64,000 nt of DNA from Sphingomonas prati. GTDB taxonomy: Bacteria; Pseudomonadota; Alphaproteobacteria; Sphingomonadales; Sphingomonadaceae. The notes under the pieces are model-generated. The model made no database searches and had not been told where the DNA came from. It saw only the letters and a list, made by a program, of their open reading frames with translations. The stretch lies in NCBI RefSeq assembly GCF_014643515.1, contig NZ_BMJP01000001.1, positions 1,488,001 to 1,552,000 of the forward strand, given 5' to 3'. Shown here piece after piece: positions 1 through 9,022 of this stretch (its first letter is position 1; the number at the start of each line of letters is the position of its first letter). The translations under genes and the position numbers were made by a program.

Positions 1-11
1 CGCTTGAGGCC

Positions 12-851
12 TCAGCCCCAGATGGTCGGGTTCGCGCCCGGCCCGGTGTACAGCACCAGCAGGTCCGTCCCGGCACCCAGCGTCAGCTTGGTGTCGCCGT
101 CCGCCATCCACACGCCACCGGCCAGGAACGGTTCGCCGTCGATCGTGCCGTCGCCCGCCAGCGGCACCAACCAGATCGGCCGCCCGTCGCTGCGCAACGT
201 GCCTTCGCCCGTCAGCGACCAGCGCTCCAGCACGAATTTCGGGCTGTCCGCCATCATGATCCGCCCGTCCGTGATCGGCGCAGGAGTGTAGGGCGGCACG
301 TACGGCACCGCGTCCGACACCGCGACGCCGTCGTCCAGATGCAGTTCGCGATCGCTGCCATAATCGTACAGCCGGTACGTCAGGTCGACATTCTGCTGCA
401 CCTCGACCAGCGTCAGGCCGGGCCCGATGGCGTGCACGGTGCCGGCGGCCGAGTAATAGAAGTCGTCCTTCTTCACCTTGTGCCACACCATGTCGTCGTC
501 GATCGACCCGTCGAGCGACGCCGCGCGCAGTTCGTCCGCGGTCATCGGCTCCTTCGTGCCGATCGCGATCGTCGCGTCGGGCTCCGCCGCCAGGATCACC
601 CAGGCCTCGCTCTTGCCACGCGGATAACCACGCGCCTGCGCCTGCGCATCGTCCGGATGCACCTGGATCGACAGCTTCTGGCTCGTGAACAAATATTTCA
701 CGAGCAGGTCGGTATCGCGCCCGTCGGGGTGCTGGAACCAGATCTCGCCGACCTTCGCTCCGCCCGGCTCGACCGGATCGAACCCGGCCCAAAGGGTTTC
801 ACGCCCCCACGGCTTCTCCACGCGCTTGGTTTCCAGACGGACGGCCGGCAT
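12..851 (-). CDS. manA: class I mannose-6-phosphate isomerase (short form)
   Basis: This 279-residue protein is a type I phosphomannose isomerase, interconverting fructose-6-P and mannose-6-P to feed GDP-mannose and exopolysaccharide synthesis. The N-terminus has the family KPWG motif. The zinc-site region QVHPDD lies near residue 63 and GKSEAW near residue 79, followed by cupin strands including AGTVHAIGPG. The length fits the short bacterial form (about 270-300 aa), not the 390-aa E. coli form. The ATG start is preceded by AGGAGA at a normal distance. It is divergent from the sensor kinase at 1014. A cytosolic Zn-dependent enzyme is expected. The symbol follows the family; other sugar isomerases of the same cupin family are less likely. 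Confidence 0.85.
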   Translation of the reverse strand: MPAVRLETKRVEKPWGRETLWAGFDPVEPGGAKVGEIWFQHPDGRDTDLLVKYLFTSQKLSIQVHPDDAQAQARGYPRGKSEAWVILAAEPDATIAIGTKEPMTADELRAASLDGSIDDDMVWHKVKKDDFYYSAAGTVHAIGPGLTLVEVQQNVDLTYRLYDYGSDRELHLDDGVAVSDAVPYVPPYTPAPITDGRIMMADSPKFVLERWSLTGEGTLRSDGRPIWLVPLAGDGTIDGEPFLAGGVWMADGDTKLTLGAGTDLLVLYTGPGANPTIWG

Positions 852-1013
852 CGCATTCTCCTGAACGGGACCCCTCTAGAAGGAGTCGGCATTGAGGGAA
901 CGTACCGTCTCGGCGAGTGGTTTCAAAGCCGGGTTGTCCGGACTGGACTTAATCCCGATCAATCGGCATGGGACGGGTCCACGCTGATACAGGGTTAGCA
1001 GGAACGGGTCTGA

Positions 1014-3860
1014 ATGACGGACAGTGCCCAGGTCGAGGCCGGCCAAACACCCTGGTGGCACGCGCCGCGCCCCGACGATGGCCCACGGGTGGACGCGTTG
1101 CTCGCCTGCGGTATCCTCGACACGCCGCCGGAACGCGACTTCGACGATCTCGCCGCACTTGCCGCCGACATCTGCGACACGCCCATCGCGCTGGTCAGCT
1201 TCGTCGAGCGGGAGCGACAATGGTTCAAGGCCACGGTCGGCTTCGAGGTCCGCGAAACCGCCGCGGGCGACTCCTTCTGCATCCATGCGATCGCCGCCGA
1301 CGACCTGCTGATCGTCCCCGACATGCTCGACGACCCGCGCTTCATCGACAATGCGCTGGTGACGCAGATGGGCCTGCGCTTCTACGCGGGCATGCCGCTG
1401 CGCACCGCCGACGGGCATATCATCGGCACGATCTGCGTCCTCGACTACCGCCCCCGCACGCTCGAACCGCTCCAGATCCGCGCGCTCGAACGGCTCGCGC
1501 GCCAGGTCATGCGCCTGATCGATCTGCGCCGCGCGTTGCGGACCCAGACGGAGGCCGACGCCCGATTCCGCAACATGGCGGATCATTCGCCCGTCATGAT
1601 GTGGGTGACCGATGCCGACGGCCGCTGCACCTACCTCAACCGGCTGTGGTACGACTACACCGGACAGACGGAGGACCAGGCGCTTGGCTTCGGCTGGCTC
1701 GACGCGACCCATCCGGACGATCGCGCGGAGGCCGAACGCACATTTATGGAGGCGAACGCGGCGCGCACGCCGTTCCGCGTGGAATATCGCCTCCGCCGGG
1801 CGGACGGCCAATATCGCTACGCCATCGACGCCGCCGCCCCGCGGTTCGACGCGGACGGCGCCTGGCTCGGCTTCGTCGGCTCGGTCATTGACATCGACGA
1901 ACGGCGCGAGGCGGAACAGGCACTGCGCGACAGCGAAGCCTATGTCCGCCTCCTGCTCGATTCCACGGCGGAGGGATTCTACGCCGTCGATACCGAGGGG
2001 CGCACCACCCTGTGCAACCCGGCGTTCCTGTCGATGCTCGGCTTCGCGTCCGAGGATGCCGTCATTGGTCACAGCCTGCACGACGTCATCCACCACAGTC
2101 ATGCCGATGGATCCCCCTATCCGTCCAGCGAATGCCCGATCCTCCGCTGCGCGCGCGACGGGCAACCCGCCCAAGTGCCGGACGAACTGTTCTTCCGGAT
2201 CGACGGCACGGCAATGCCCGTCGAATATCGCGCGCACCCCATCGTGCGCGACGGCCGGATCGAAGGCGCGGTATGCACCTTCGTCAATGTCACCGCCCGT
2301 CGCGCGGCAGAGGCGGCGCTGCGGGAAAGCGAGGCCAATCTCCGCGCGCTCAACATCGATCTGGAACGGCGCGTCATCGATCGCGCTCGCCAGCGCGGTC
2401 GGACCTGGGTCGTCACGCCCGACCTGCTCTGCGTCATCGATGCGGAAGGGTTGTTCGAGGCGGTTAACCCCGCCTGGGAACTGCTGCTAGGCTGGACCGA
2501 ACGCGAACTCGTCGGGCGTAGCGCGTTCGATCTGATCCACCCAGACGACGTGGCCGACGCCCGCCGCGCGCTGGTCGAACTGGGCGAGGACAAGCCGCTC
2601 GCCGGCTACGAAAATCGCCAGCGTCACCGCGACGGTGGCTATCGCTGGCTGTCGTGGACGGTCGTGCCGGAAGACGGGCTCTATTACTGCATCGCCCGCG
2701 ACGTCACGCGCGACAAGGCGCGCCAGGCCGAACTGGAACAGGCGCAGGACGCGCTCCGCCAGTCGCAGAAGCTGGAGGCGATGGGCCAGTTGACCGGTGG
2801 CGTCGCGCATGATTTCAACAATCTGCTCACCCCGATCATCGGCGGGCTCGACATGCTGCAACGCCACGGCTTCGGTACGGCGCGCCAGCAACGCCTGATC
2901 GCCGGCGCGATGCAGTCCGCCGAACGCGCGCAGACATTGGTCCAGCGGTTGCTCGCGTTCGCGCGCCGCCAGCCGCTCAAGACGGCGGCGATCGACCTCG
3001 GCGAACTGATCGACGGCATGGTCGACCTCATCACCAGCACGTCCGGCCCGCAGGTCCGGCTGGTCGTCGACGTCGCGCCCGACGTGCCCGCTGCGACCGC
3101 GGACGCGAACCAGGTCGAAATGGCGATCTTGAACCTCGCCGTGAATGCGCGCGATGCGATGCCCGACGGCGGCACGCTCACCATCGCCGCCACATCCGAG
3201 GCGGTCGGTCCCGGCCACCGCTCCGGCCTGCCGCCCGCCGACTATGTCCGGCTGTCCGTGTCCGACACCGGCACCGGCATGGACGAGGCGACGATCGCCC
3301 GCGCGATCGAGCCGTTTTTCTCGACCAAGGGGATTGGCAAGGGCACTGGCCTCGGCCTGTCGATGGTCCATGGCCTGGCCGCGCAGCTCGGCGGCGCGCT
3401 GACGATCGTCAGCCGGCGCGGGCTCGGCACGCAGATCGAACTCTGGCTGCCGATCAGCGCGGAATCGATCGCCGCTCCCTCGTCGGTCGCCGGCCGCGGT
3501 GCTACCGCGACGGGCAACGCACTGGTCATCGACGACGAGGATTTCGTTCGGCTCAGCACCGCCGACATGCTCGCGGACCTGGGCTACAAGGTCACCGAAG
3601 CCGCATCGGCGGAGGAGGGCCTCGCCCTGCTCTCCGCCGGCCGCCCGATCGATCTGGTCGTCACCGATCACCTGATGCCCGGCATGACCGGCGTCGCGCT
3701 CGCCCGCACCGTCCGCACCCGCTGGCCGCACGTGCCCGTTTTGATCGTGTCGGGCTATGCCGAGGTCGAAAGCCTCGACCCCGACCTTCCCCGCCTCGCC
3801 AAGCCCTTCCGCCAGTCCGAACTCTTCGCCGCCGTCTCCGCCCTGACCGACGGCGACTGA
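1014..3860 (+). CDS. hybrid sensor histidine kinase/response regulator (GAF-PAS-PAS-PAS-HisKA-HATPase-REC)
   Basis: A 948-residue hybrid kinase with no membrane segment, so it is probably cytoplasmic. Order: GAF domain (about residues 25-165, with FVERERQWFKA), three PAS domains (about 185-290, 305-430 and 460-565), HisKA with phospho-acceptor His599 in GVAHDFNN, HATPase (about 690-815, with N-box LNLAVNARDAMPDGG and G box DTGTGMD), and a C-terminal receiver with phospho-acceptor Asp885 in VVTDHLMPG. The ATG lies about 10 bases after AGGAA. The GAF domain resembles those preceding PAS kinases of unknown ligand. No cognate regulator is adjacent, so the output is unknown. The HDFNNLLTPI kinase type is common in alphaproteobacterial stress and light signalling, but no ligand or chromophore site can be asserted. 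Confidence 0.9.
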   Translation: MTDSAQVEAGQTPWWHAPRPDDGPRVDALLACGILDTPPERDFDDLAALAADICDTPIALVSFVERERQWFKATVGFEVRETAAGDSFCIHAIAADDLLIVPDMLDDPRFIDNALVTQMGLRFYAGMPLRTADGHIIGTICVLDYRPRTLEPLQIRALERLARQVMRLIDLRRALRTQTEADARFRNMADHSPVMMWVTDADGRCTYLNRLWYDYTGQTEDQALGFGWLDATHPDDRAEAERTFMEANAARTPFRVEYRLRRADGQYRYAIDAAAPRFDADGAWLGFVGSVIDIDERREAEQALRDSEAYVRLLLDSTAEGFYAVDTEGRTTLCNPAFLSMLGFASEDAVIGHSLHDVIHHSHADGSPYPSSECPILRCARDGQPAQVPDELFFRIDGTAMPVEYRAHPIVRDGRIEGAVCTFVNVTARRAAEAALRESEANLRALNIDLERRVIDRARQRGRTWVVTPDLLCVIDAEGLFEAVNPAWELLLGWTERELVGRSAFDLIHPDDVADARRALVELGEDKPLAGYENRQRHRDGGYRWLSWTVVPEDGLYYCIARDVTRDKARQAELEQAQDALRQSQKLEAMGQLTGGVAHDFNNLLTPIIGGLDMLQRHGFGTARQQRLIAGAMQSAERAQTLVQRLLAFARRQPLKTAAIDLGELIDGMVDLITSTSGPQVRLVVDVAPDVPAATADANQVEMAILNLAVNARDAMPDGGTLTIAATSEAVGPGHRSGLPPADYVRLSVSDTGTGMDEATIARAIEPFFSTKGIGKGTGLGLSMVHGLAAQLGGALTIVSRRGLGTQIELWLPISAESIAAPSSVAGRGATATGNALVIDDEDFVRLSTADMLADLGYKVTEAASAEEGLALLSAGRPIDLVVTDHLMPGMTGVALARTVRTRWPHVPVLIVSGYAEVESLDPDLPRLAKPFRQSELFAAVSALTDGD

Positions 3861-3891
3861 GGCGGGAGGGGGAGTAAACCCCCCTTCAAAC

Positions 3892-3953
3892 CCGTTCGGT
3901 TCGAGCCTGTCGAGAACTCTGCGCTGAGTTCTCGACAGGCTCGAACCGAACGG
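3892..3953. repeat. perfect 28-bp inverted repeat (REP-like)
   Basis: Arms 3892-3919 and 3926-3953 are perfect reverse complements around a 6-base loop. The core is TTCGAGCCTGTCGAGAA. It lies between the convergent sensor kinase and cupin genes. The GTTCGGTTCGAGCCTGTCGA type of palindrome recurs in many sphingomonad genomes as an intergenic repeat. It could act as a bidirectional transcription or RNA-stability barrier. Confidence 0.8.
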
Positions 3954-4023
3954 CGCTGAGGGTCGCTTCGGCGATCCCCCTTCGAGCGAAGCCGAGAAGC
4001 CAACAGCTCCCAACCCCAAACAA

Positions 4024-4057
4024 AAGCGGCGGCACCCCTCTCGGGATGCCGCCGCTT
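4024..4057 (-). terminator. rho-independent terminator of the cupin/dct operon
   Basis: An 11-bp perfect GC-rich stem (4024-4034 with 4047-4057, 12-base loop) is followed on the minus strand by TTTTGTTT. It lies 34 bases beyond the cupin stop codon and would end the minus-strand dctA-porin-permease-cupin transcript. Confidence 0.8.
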
Positions 4058-4091
4058 CTCACTCACTCGCCGCTAGCCAGCGACGCGCAGA

Positions 4092-4472
4092 TCAATCCTC
4101 TTCGGCTTCCTCGGCGGCATCCGCCTCGGCCTTGGTCTTGTGGCTGATCCCCGGCTCTTCGGCCGGCGGCGCATAGACGGTGAACAGCTTCAGCGGTTCG
4201 TCGCCCTTGTTGATGATGTTGTGCTCGACACCCTGCGGGATCACCACGACGTGGTTCGCGGTCACCTTGGTCTTGCTGCCGTCGAGCACGGCCTGGCCCT
4301 CGCCGCTGACGAAGAACGTCGTCTGATCGGCTTCGTGCGTCTCGGCGCCGATGTCGTCGCCCGGCTCGATGCTCATCATCACAATCTGGATGTTGTCATC
4401 CAGATACACTTCCTTCTGGTACAGCGTGTTTTTGGTCGCCTGCTCGATCATGTCTTTGTTGAAGATCGCCAT
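4092..4472 (-). CDS. cupin-domain protein
   Basis: A 126-residue single-domain cupin. Metal-site-like residues appear in the first cupin motif, in GAETHEADQTTFFVSGEG (His, then Glu), with the second motif around IPQGVEHNIIN. The C-terminus is acidic (EADAAEEAEED). A longer frame upstream exists, but the ATG at 4472 has AAGGA about 8 bases before it and starts at the natural N-terminus. It is the last gene before the terminator at 4024 and lies 85 bases after the MFS permease, so co-transcription is possible. Small cupins of this kind often have no known substrate; a role in metabolite sensing or sugar modification is a guess. Confidence 0.8.
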   Translation of the reverse strand: MAIFNKDMIEQATKNTLYQKEVYLDDNIQIVMMSIEPGDDIGAETHEADQTTFFVSGEGQAVLDGSKTKVTANHVVVIPQGVEHNIINKGDEPLKLFTVYAPPAEEPGISHKTKAEADAAEEAEED

Positions 4473-4557
4473 AGCTCGGCCGTCCTTTCGGTGTTGGTTC
4501 GGTCGGTCAACACCTCGGGACGGCCACGGGGTCCAACGCGCCCCCGCTTGATACCGA

Positions 4558-5862
4558 TCAATCCTCCATGATCTGGCTGTTCTTCGACGTGTCACGCATC
4601 CGGATATACACCACCAGCGAGATGGCGATCATCCCGGTGACGTACCAGTAGAACCCCCGCTCCCAGCCATAATCCTTGAACGACAGCGCGACATATTCCG
4701 CCGTCCCGCCGAAGATCGTGTTGGCCAGCGCATAGGGCAATGCCACGCCCAGCGCGCGGATATGCGCGGGGAACAGCTCCGCCTTCACCACCGCGTTGAT
4801 CGAGGTGTAGCCCGTGACGATGATCAGCGCGCCCATTACCAGCAGGCCCGCCACCACCGGATCGCGCGTCGTCTCCAGCGCGGTGAAGATCGGATAGGTC
4901 GCCAGCACGCCAGCAACGCCGAACCCGATCATCAACGGCTTGCGCCCGATCTTGTCCGACAGCGCGCCGGCCAGCGGCTGGATCAGCATGAATACGAACA
5001 GCGTCGCCGCATTGATCTGCGACGCGATCTCGCGGCTGAACCCCGACGTGTTGACCAGGAACTTCTGCATGTAGATCGAGTATGCGTAGAAGGCGAGCGT
5101 ACCGCCGGCAGTCAGCAGCATCACGGTCGCGGTCTCGCGCGGATGCTTGGTGATCAGCTCCAGGAACCCGGACTTGGGCGCACCCTCCGTCTTCGCCTTG
5201 GTGAAGCTCTGCGTCTCGGCCAGCCCGCGGCGCAGGTAGAACACCACGACCGCCAGCACGCCGCCGATCGCGAACGGAATGCGCCAGCCCCAGGCGTCCA
5301 GGTCGGCTTCCGCCATCGTCGACTGCAGGATCAGCAGCACGCAGATCGCGAGCAGCTGCCCGGAAATCAGCGTCACATACTGGAAACTGGAGAAGAAACC
5401 GCGCCGGTCCTTGCCCGCCATCTCGGACAGGTAGGTCGCACTCGCACCATATTCGCCGCCCACCGACAGGCCCTGCATCAGCCGCGCGATCACCAGCAGC
5501 GTCGGCGCCATGACCCCGATCGTCTCATAACCCGGCGTCACCGCGATCAGCAGCGACCCCGCGCACATCAACGTAACCGACAGCGTCAGGCCGGCCTTGC
5601 GCCCCTTGCGGTCGGCATAGACGCCCATGATCCACGCACCGATCGGCCGCATCAGGAACCCGACCGCAAAGATCGCGGCCGCGCTCAGCAGCTGCGCCGT
5701 CCGGTCGCCCTTCGGAAAGAAGTGCGGTGCGAAATACAGCGTGAACGCCGAATAGACGTACCAGTCGTACCATTCGACCAGGTTGCCGGTCGATCCGCCA
5801 ATGATCGACTTCAATCGCATCCCGCGACTGGGGGGCGCGTGGCCCATGTCGGTGGCCGTCAT
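4558..5862 (-). CDS. MFS transporter, metabolite:H+ symporter (KgtP/alpha-ketoglutarate permease-like)
   Basis: A 434-residue inner-membrane permease with about 12 hydrophobic segments. The N-terminal motif GNLVEWYDWYVYSAF and the loop DRKGRK are typical of the metabolite:H+ symporter branch (KgtP, ProP, ShiA). SVGGEYGASATYLSE matches KgtP-like permeases. The ATG at 5862 was preferred because CAGGGAGA lies just upstream. It sits behind dctA and a porin in the same orientation (gap 90 bases), which supports an organic-acid substrate such as 2-oxoglutarate or another dicarboxylate. Substrate assignment is inferred from context and family. Confidence 0.85.
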   Translation of the reverse strand: MTATDMGHAPPSRGMRLKSIIGGSTGNLVEWYDWYVYSAFTLYFAPHFFPKGDRTAQLLSAAAIFAVGFLMRPIGAWIMGVYADRKGRKAGLTLSVTLMCAGSLLIAVTPGYETIGVMAPTLLVIARLMQGLSVGGEYGASATYLSEMAGKDRRGFFSSFQYVTLISGQLLAICVLLILQSTMAEADLDAWGWRIPFAIGGVLAVVVFYLRRGLAETQSFTKAKTEGAPKSGFLELITKHPRETATVMLLTAGGTLAFYAYSIYMQKFLVNTSGFSREIASQINAATLFVFMLIQPLAGALSDKIGRKPLMIGFGVAGVLATYPIFTALETTRDPVVAGLLVMGALIIVTGYTSINAVVKAELFPAHIRALGVALPYALANTIFGGTAEYVALSFKDYGWERGFYWYVTGMIAISLVVYIRMRDTSKNSQIMED

Positions 5863-5952
5863 GTCATTCTCCCTGTATTCGATCGTCTGCCGCATCCGCC
5901 GCTGCGACGCAAAGCCGGCGGTCGCGATCGGCGCTCCCCTTCTCTGCCGGCG

Positions 5953-7449
5953 TCAGAAGCGGAAACTGATCCAGCCCGCGCCGAACATGCTGTCATGATA
6001 TCCCGCCCGCGTGAACGCGTTGCCGGCGTTCAGATGCTCCAGCCGCCCGGTCAGCGCCAGCCGCGGCGTGATCGTCCACACCGCTTGCAACCGGGCGACC
6101 TGGCCGATCTCATGCCCGGCGACGTTCTGCGTCCGGGCAAAGGCGGCACCGCTCGCGCGGTACACCGCATCGGTCTCGCTCGGCCGCCATGCGAACTGAT
6201 ATTCGGTCGTCACGCGCACCGACTTCACCGGATTAAACGTGAAGTTGGGCGCCACGCCCATGAAGTTCGTCGGCGTCAGGAACAGGCCGTAGCTGAAATA
6301 GATGTTGTTGCCGAACAGCCCGCTCGCCGTCTTCAGCTTGCCCGTGCCGAACGATCCGCCGCCCGAACCATAGTCCATGTGGACGCCGATCCGCGGCGCG
6401 GTGGCCGAGGTGCCGAGCTTGTAGGTCTGCGCGACGAACGCCTGCCACGCGTCGATGTCGCGGCCGTCATAATTGCCGAACTGGTGGTTCACGGTCCAGT
6501 CGATCGTCACCGGACCGACATCGCCCCACGCCCGCACGCCCGCGAACATCCGCTCCTCGCGCGCCGTCGTGGTCCCCCAAACCTGCGCCCGCGACCGCAG
6601 CCGGTACACGAACGGATCGACATACAGCTTGGACTTGCCGAACAGGTCGGTCGGCACGGCATAGCCGACCACGCCACCGGAGAAGCGCCGATCCTTGTCG
6701 CGCGGATCGTCGCCCAGCCCCTGGCTGCCGTACGCGGTGTAGGTGAAGTCGAACACGTCCGCGCGCAGGCGCTTGCCCCGCGCGAACGCCCGCACGCCGT
6801 TCAGCACGAACCGAAGCGTGTTGTTGTCGCGGGCCGACGTCAGCAGGTTCGATCCGTCGGTGAACTCCTGCCGGCCGACGCGCACGCCACCCTCGATCCC
6901 GCCGCCGATGTCGCCGCTCGCTTCGGCGAACAGCTGCTGCACCGCCAGGTCGTTGCGCAGGTTCGTCGCCGGCGTGCCCAGATTCTGCCCGTCGATCCCG
7001 CCGTGGGCCAGCTCGCCGTAAACCCGAAAGTTCGGCCCGAGATGCAGGTCGACGCCGCCGACGATCCGGTTGATGTCCTGGCGCTGCGCCTCGCCCTTCG
7101 CCAGATTGGGGTTGGTGGTCAGGTTCAGCCGCAGCCGCAACTCGCCGCTGAACGTCGCGTAGACATCGCCGTCGTTGGCGATCTCGACATATTTCAGTTC
7201 GTCGAAGATATCGTTGCGCTTCTTCGGGTCCTTGTTCCCGCGCCAGTCCTCGGCCCAGCGCGACAGGTTATACCCGTTGGTCGTCGCACCGTCGCCGGCG
7301 GCCCCTGCGGGATAGCTGTCGGCGATCGGCGTTGCCGGTGCCTTGGGGGCCTGGATCGGGCGTCGCTCGTCTTGCGCCATGGCGGGGGCGGCGATGGTCA
7401 TTGCCGGAACGAGCGCAAGCAGCGCCGTCCGCGATAGCGGTCGGATCAT
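5953..7449 (-). CDS. outer-membrane porin, alginate-export (Alginate_exp) family
   Basis: A 498-residue exported beta-barrel protein. The signal peptide MIRPLSRTALLALVPAM ends at an Ala-X-Ala site (APAMAQ). The body has alternating amphipathic strands such as GELRLRLNLTTNPNLA and VDLHLGPNFRVYGELAHGG, and the chain ends in the Phe-terminated strand AGWISFRF, as expected for BAM-assembled porins. The ATG at 7449 follows GGAGTG; the open frame upstream is rejected because it is Cys/Arg-rich and lacks a signal sequence. It lies between dctA and the MHS permease (gaps 49 and 90 bases), so it probably passes dicarboxylates across the outer membrane, despite the alginate name of the family. Confidence 0.85.
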   Translation of the reverse strand: MIRPLSRTALLALVPAMTIAAPAMAQDERRPIQAPKAPATPIADSYPAGAAGDGATTNGYNLSRWAEDWRGNKDPKKRNDIFDELKYVEIANDGDVYATFSGELRLRLNLTTNPNLAKGEAQRQDINRIVGGVDLHLGPNFRVYGELAHGGIDGQNLGTPATNLRNDLAVQQLFAEASGDIGGGIEGGVRVGRQEFTDGSNLLTSARDNNTLRFVLNGVRAFARGKRLRADVFDFTYTAYGSQGLGDDPRDKDRRFSGGVVGYAVPTDLFGKSKLYVDPFVYRLRSRAQVWGTTTAREERMFAGVRAWGDVGPVTIDWTVNHQFGNYDGRDIDAWQAFVAQTYKLGTSATAPRIGVHMDYGSGGGSFGTGKLKTASGLFGNNIYFSYGLFLTPTNFMGVAPNFTFNPVKSVRVTTEYQFAWRPSETDAVYRASGAAFARTQNVAGHEIGQVARLQAVWTITPRLALTGRLEHLNAGNAFTRAGYHDSMFGAGWISFRF

Positions 7450-7498
7450 CGGGACACTCCAGTAACAGGGGCGGCGACACGGCGCCGCCCGGTAAAAC

Positions 7499-8842
7499 TC
7501 AGGCGCGTGCGGCGGTCGGCAACGGTGCCGCCGTCTCGACCGGCATGGGCATCGGGCGCCCGTCGAGTGCTGCGTGCAGTGCATCCTTGTCGAGCGCATT
7601 CTCCCACCGCGCGACGACCACCGTGGCCACCGCGTTCCCGATGAAATTGGTCAGCGAACGGCATTCGGACATGAACCGGTCGACACCCAGGATCAGCGCC
7701 ATGCCGGCCAGCGGCACGGTCGGCACGATCGACAGCGTCGCGGCCAACGTGATGAACCCGGCGCCGGTAACGCCCGCGGCACCCTTGGACGAGATCATGG
7801 CAACGGCGAGCAGCGACAGCTCCTGCCCCAGCGTCAGGTCCACGTTGCACGCCTGCGCGATGAACAAGGCGGCCAGCGTCATGTAGATGTTCGTCCCGTC
7901 CAGGTTGAACGAATACCCGGTCGGCACGACCAGCCCGACGACCGACTTTTCGCAGCCCGCGGCCTGCATCTTGGTGATCAGGTTGGGCAGCGCCGCCTCG
8001 GACGACGACGTGCCGAGCACCAGCAGCAGCTCGGCCTTCAGGTAACGGACCAGCTTGAAGATTGAGAAACCGTTCAGCCAGCAGACCGCACCCAGCACCA
8101 CGAACACGAACAGCGCGGAGGTGACGTAGAAGGTCGCGACCAGCATCCCGAGATTCTTGAGGCTCTCGATGCCGTACTTGCCGATCGTGAACGCGATCGC
8201 GCCGAACGCACCGATCGGCGCGGCCCGCATCAGGATGCCGACCAGCCGGAACACGATCAGGCCGAGCTTCTCGAGCGCGGTCTGGATGGGCTTGGCGGGC
8301 TCGCCCACCAGCGACAGCGCGATGCCGAACAGGATCGCGATGAACAGGATCTGCAGGATGTTGCCGTCCACGAACGCGCTGACCAGCGTCGTGGGGATGA
8401 TCGACAGCAGGAAGCCGGTGATCGTCGTCTCGTGCGCCTTGACCGCATAATCCTGGATCGCACCGGTATCGAGCGAGGCGACATCGATGTTCATCCCCGC
8501 GCCCGGCTGCACCATATTGGCGACCACCAGGCCGACGATCAGCGCCAGCGTGGAGAAGAACAGGAAATAGGCGAACGCCTTGCCCGCCACGCGGCCGACC
8601 GAACCCAGTTCGCGCATGCCGGCGATGCCGGTCACGACGGTCAGGAAGATGACCGGCGAAATGATCATCTTCACGAGTTTGATGAACCCGTCACCCAGCG
8701 GCTTCAGCGCCTCGCCCAGTGCGGGGTAGAAATGCCCGAGCAGCGCGCCGAGCACGATCGCCACGACCACCTGGAAATAAAGCTGGTTCCATACCCGTCC
8801 GCGCTTCGGCGCCTCGGCTACGGCATAATCCTGTGCGATCAT
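7499..8842 (-). CDS. dctA: C4-dicarboxylate:cation symporter DctA
   Basis: A 447-residue member of the dicarboxylate/amino acid:cation symporter (DAACS, GltPh fold) family. Family signatures are [18 protein letters not shown], the Ser-rich hairpin [14 protein letters not shown], the Asp/Asn substrate region [16 protein letters not shown], and [19 protein letters not shown]. It imports succinate, fumarate and malate at the inner membrane. Transcription is divergent from dctB-dctD, the usual arrangement. The porin and MHS permease follow on the same strand. In the 180 bases before dctA and dctB I found no -24/-12 (TGGCAC-N5-TTGC) promoter on either strand. Confidence 0.93.
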   Translation of the reverse strand: MIAQDYAVAEAPKRGRVWNQLYFQVVVAIVLGALLGHFYPALGEALKPLGDGFIKLVKMIISPVIFLTVVTGIAGMRELGSVGRVAGKAFAYFLFFSTLALIVGLVVANMVQPGAGMNIDVASLDTGAIQDYAVKAHETTITGFLLSIIPTTLVSAFVDGNILQILFIAILFGIALSLVGEPAKPIQTALEKLGLIVFRLVGILMRAAPIGAFGAIAFTIGKYGIESLKNLGMLVATFYVTSALFVFVVLGAVCWLNGFSIFKLVRYLKAELLLVLGTSSSEAALPNLITKMQAAGCEKSVVGLVVPTGYSFNLDGTNIYMTLAALFIAQACNVDLTLGQELSLLAVAMISSKGAAGVTGAGFITLAATLSIVPTVPLAGMALILGVDRFMSECRSLTNFIGNAVATVVVARWENALDKDALHAALDGRPMPMPVETAAPLPTAARA

Positions 8843-9022
8843 CGACCTCGTCCATCCTCTTCAGGGACGCCTCGAATGAGCGTCCTTCGACCTTGAGGCC
8901 GACAATGCCCCCTTTTCCGCACGATGCCGAGATCAAATCCTGACCAAATGGTTATCGTTTGTTCTGAACGGCTTACGAGTACCAACCCCGCCAGGACTCT
9001 GCGGACCCGTGCGGAGTTACGC

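Noticed and set aside
876-2237. Long open frame antisense to the hybrid kinase
   Set aside because: It overlaps a well-supported gene, is rich in Arg/Gly/Asp typical of reverse-strand high-GC frames, and shows no family motif.
4762-7437. 891-codon plus-strand frame antisense to the MFS transporter and porin
   Set aside because: High Arg/His content and no domains. The opposite-strand genes have clear family motifs.
8843-9022. Sigma-54 -24/-12 promoter for dctA or dctB
   Set aside because: I searched both strands for TGGCAC-N5-TTGC and found no acceptable match.
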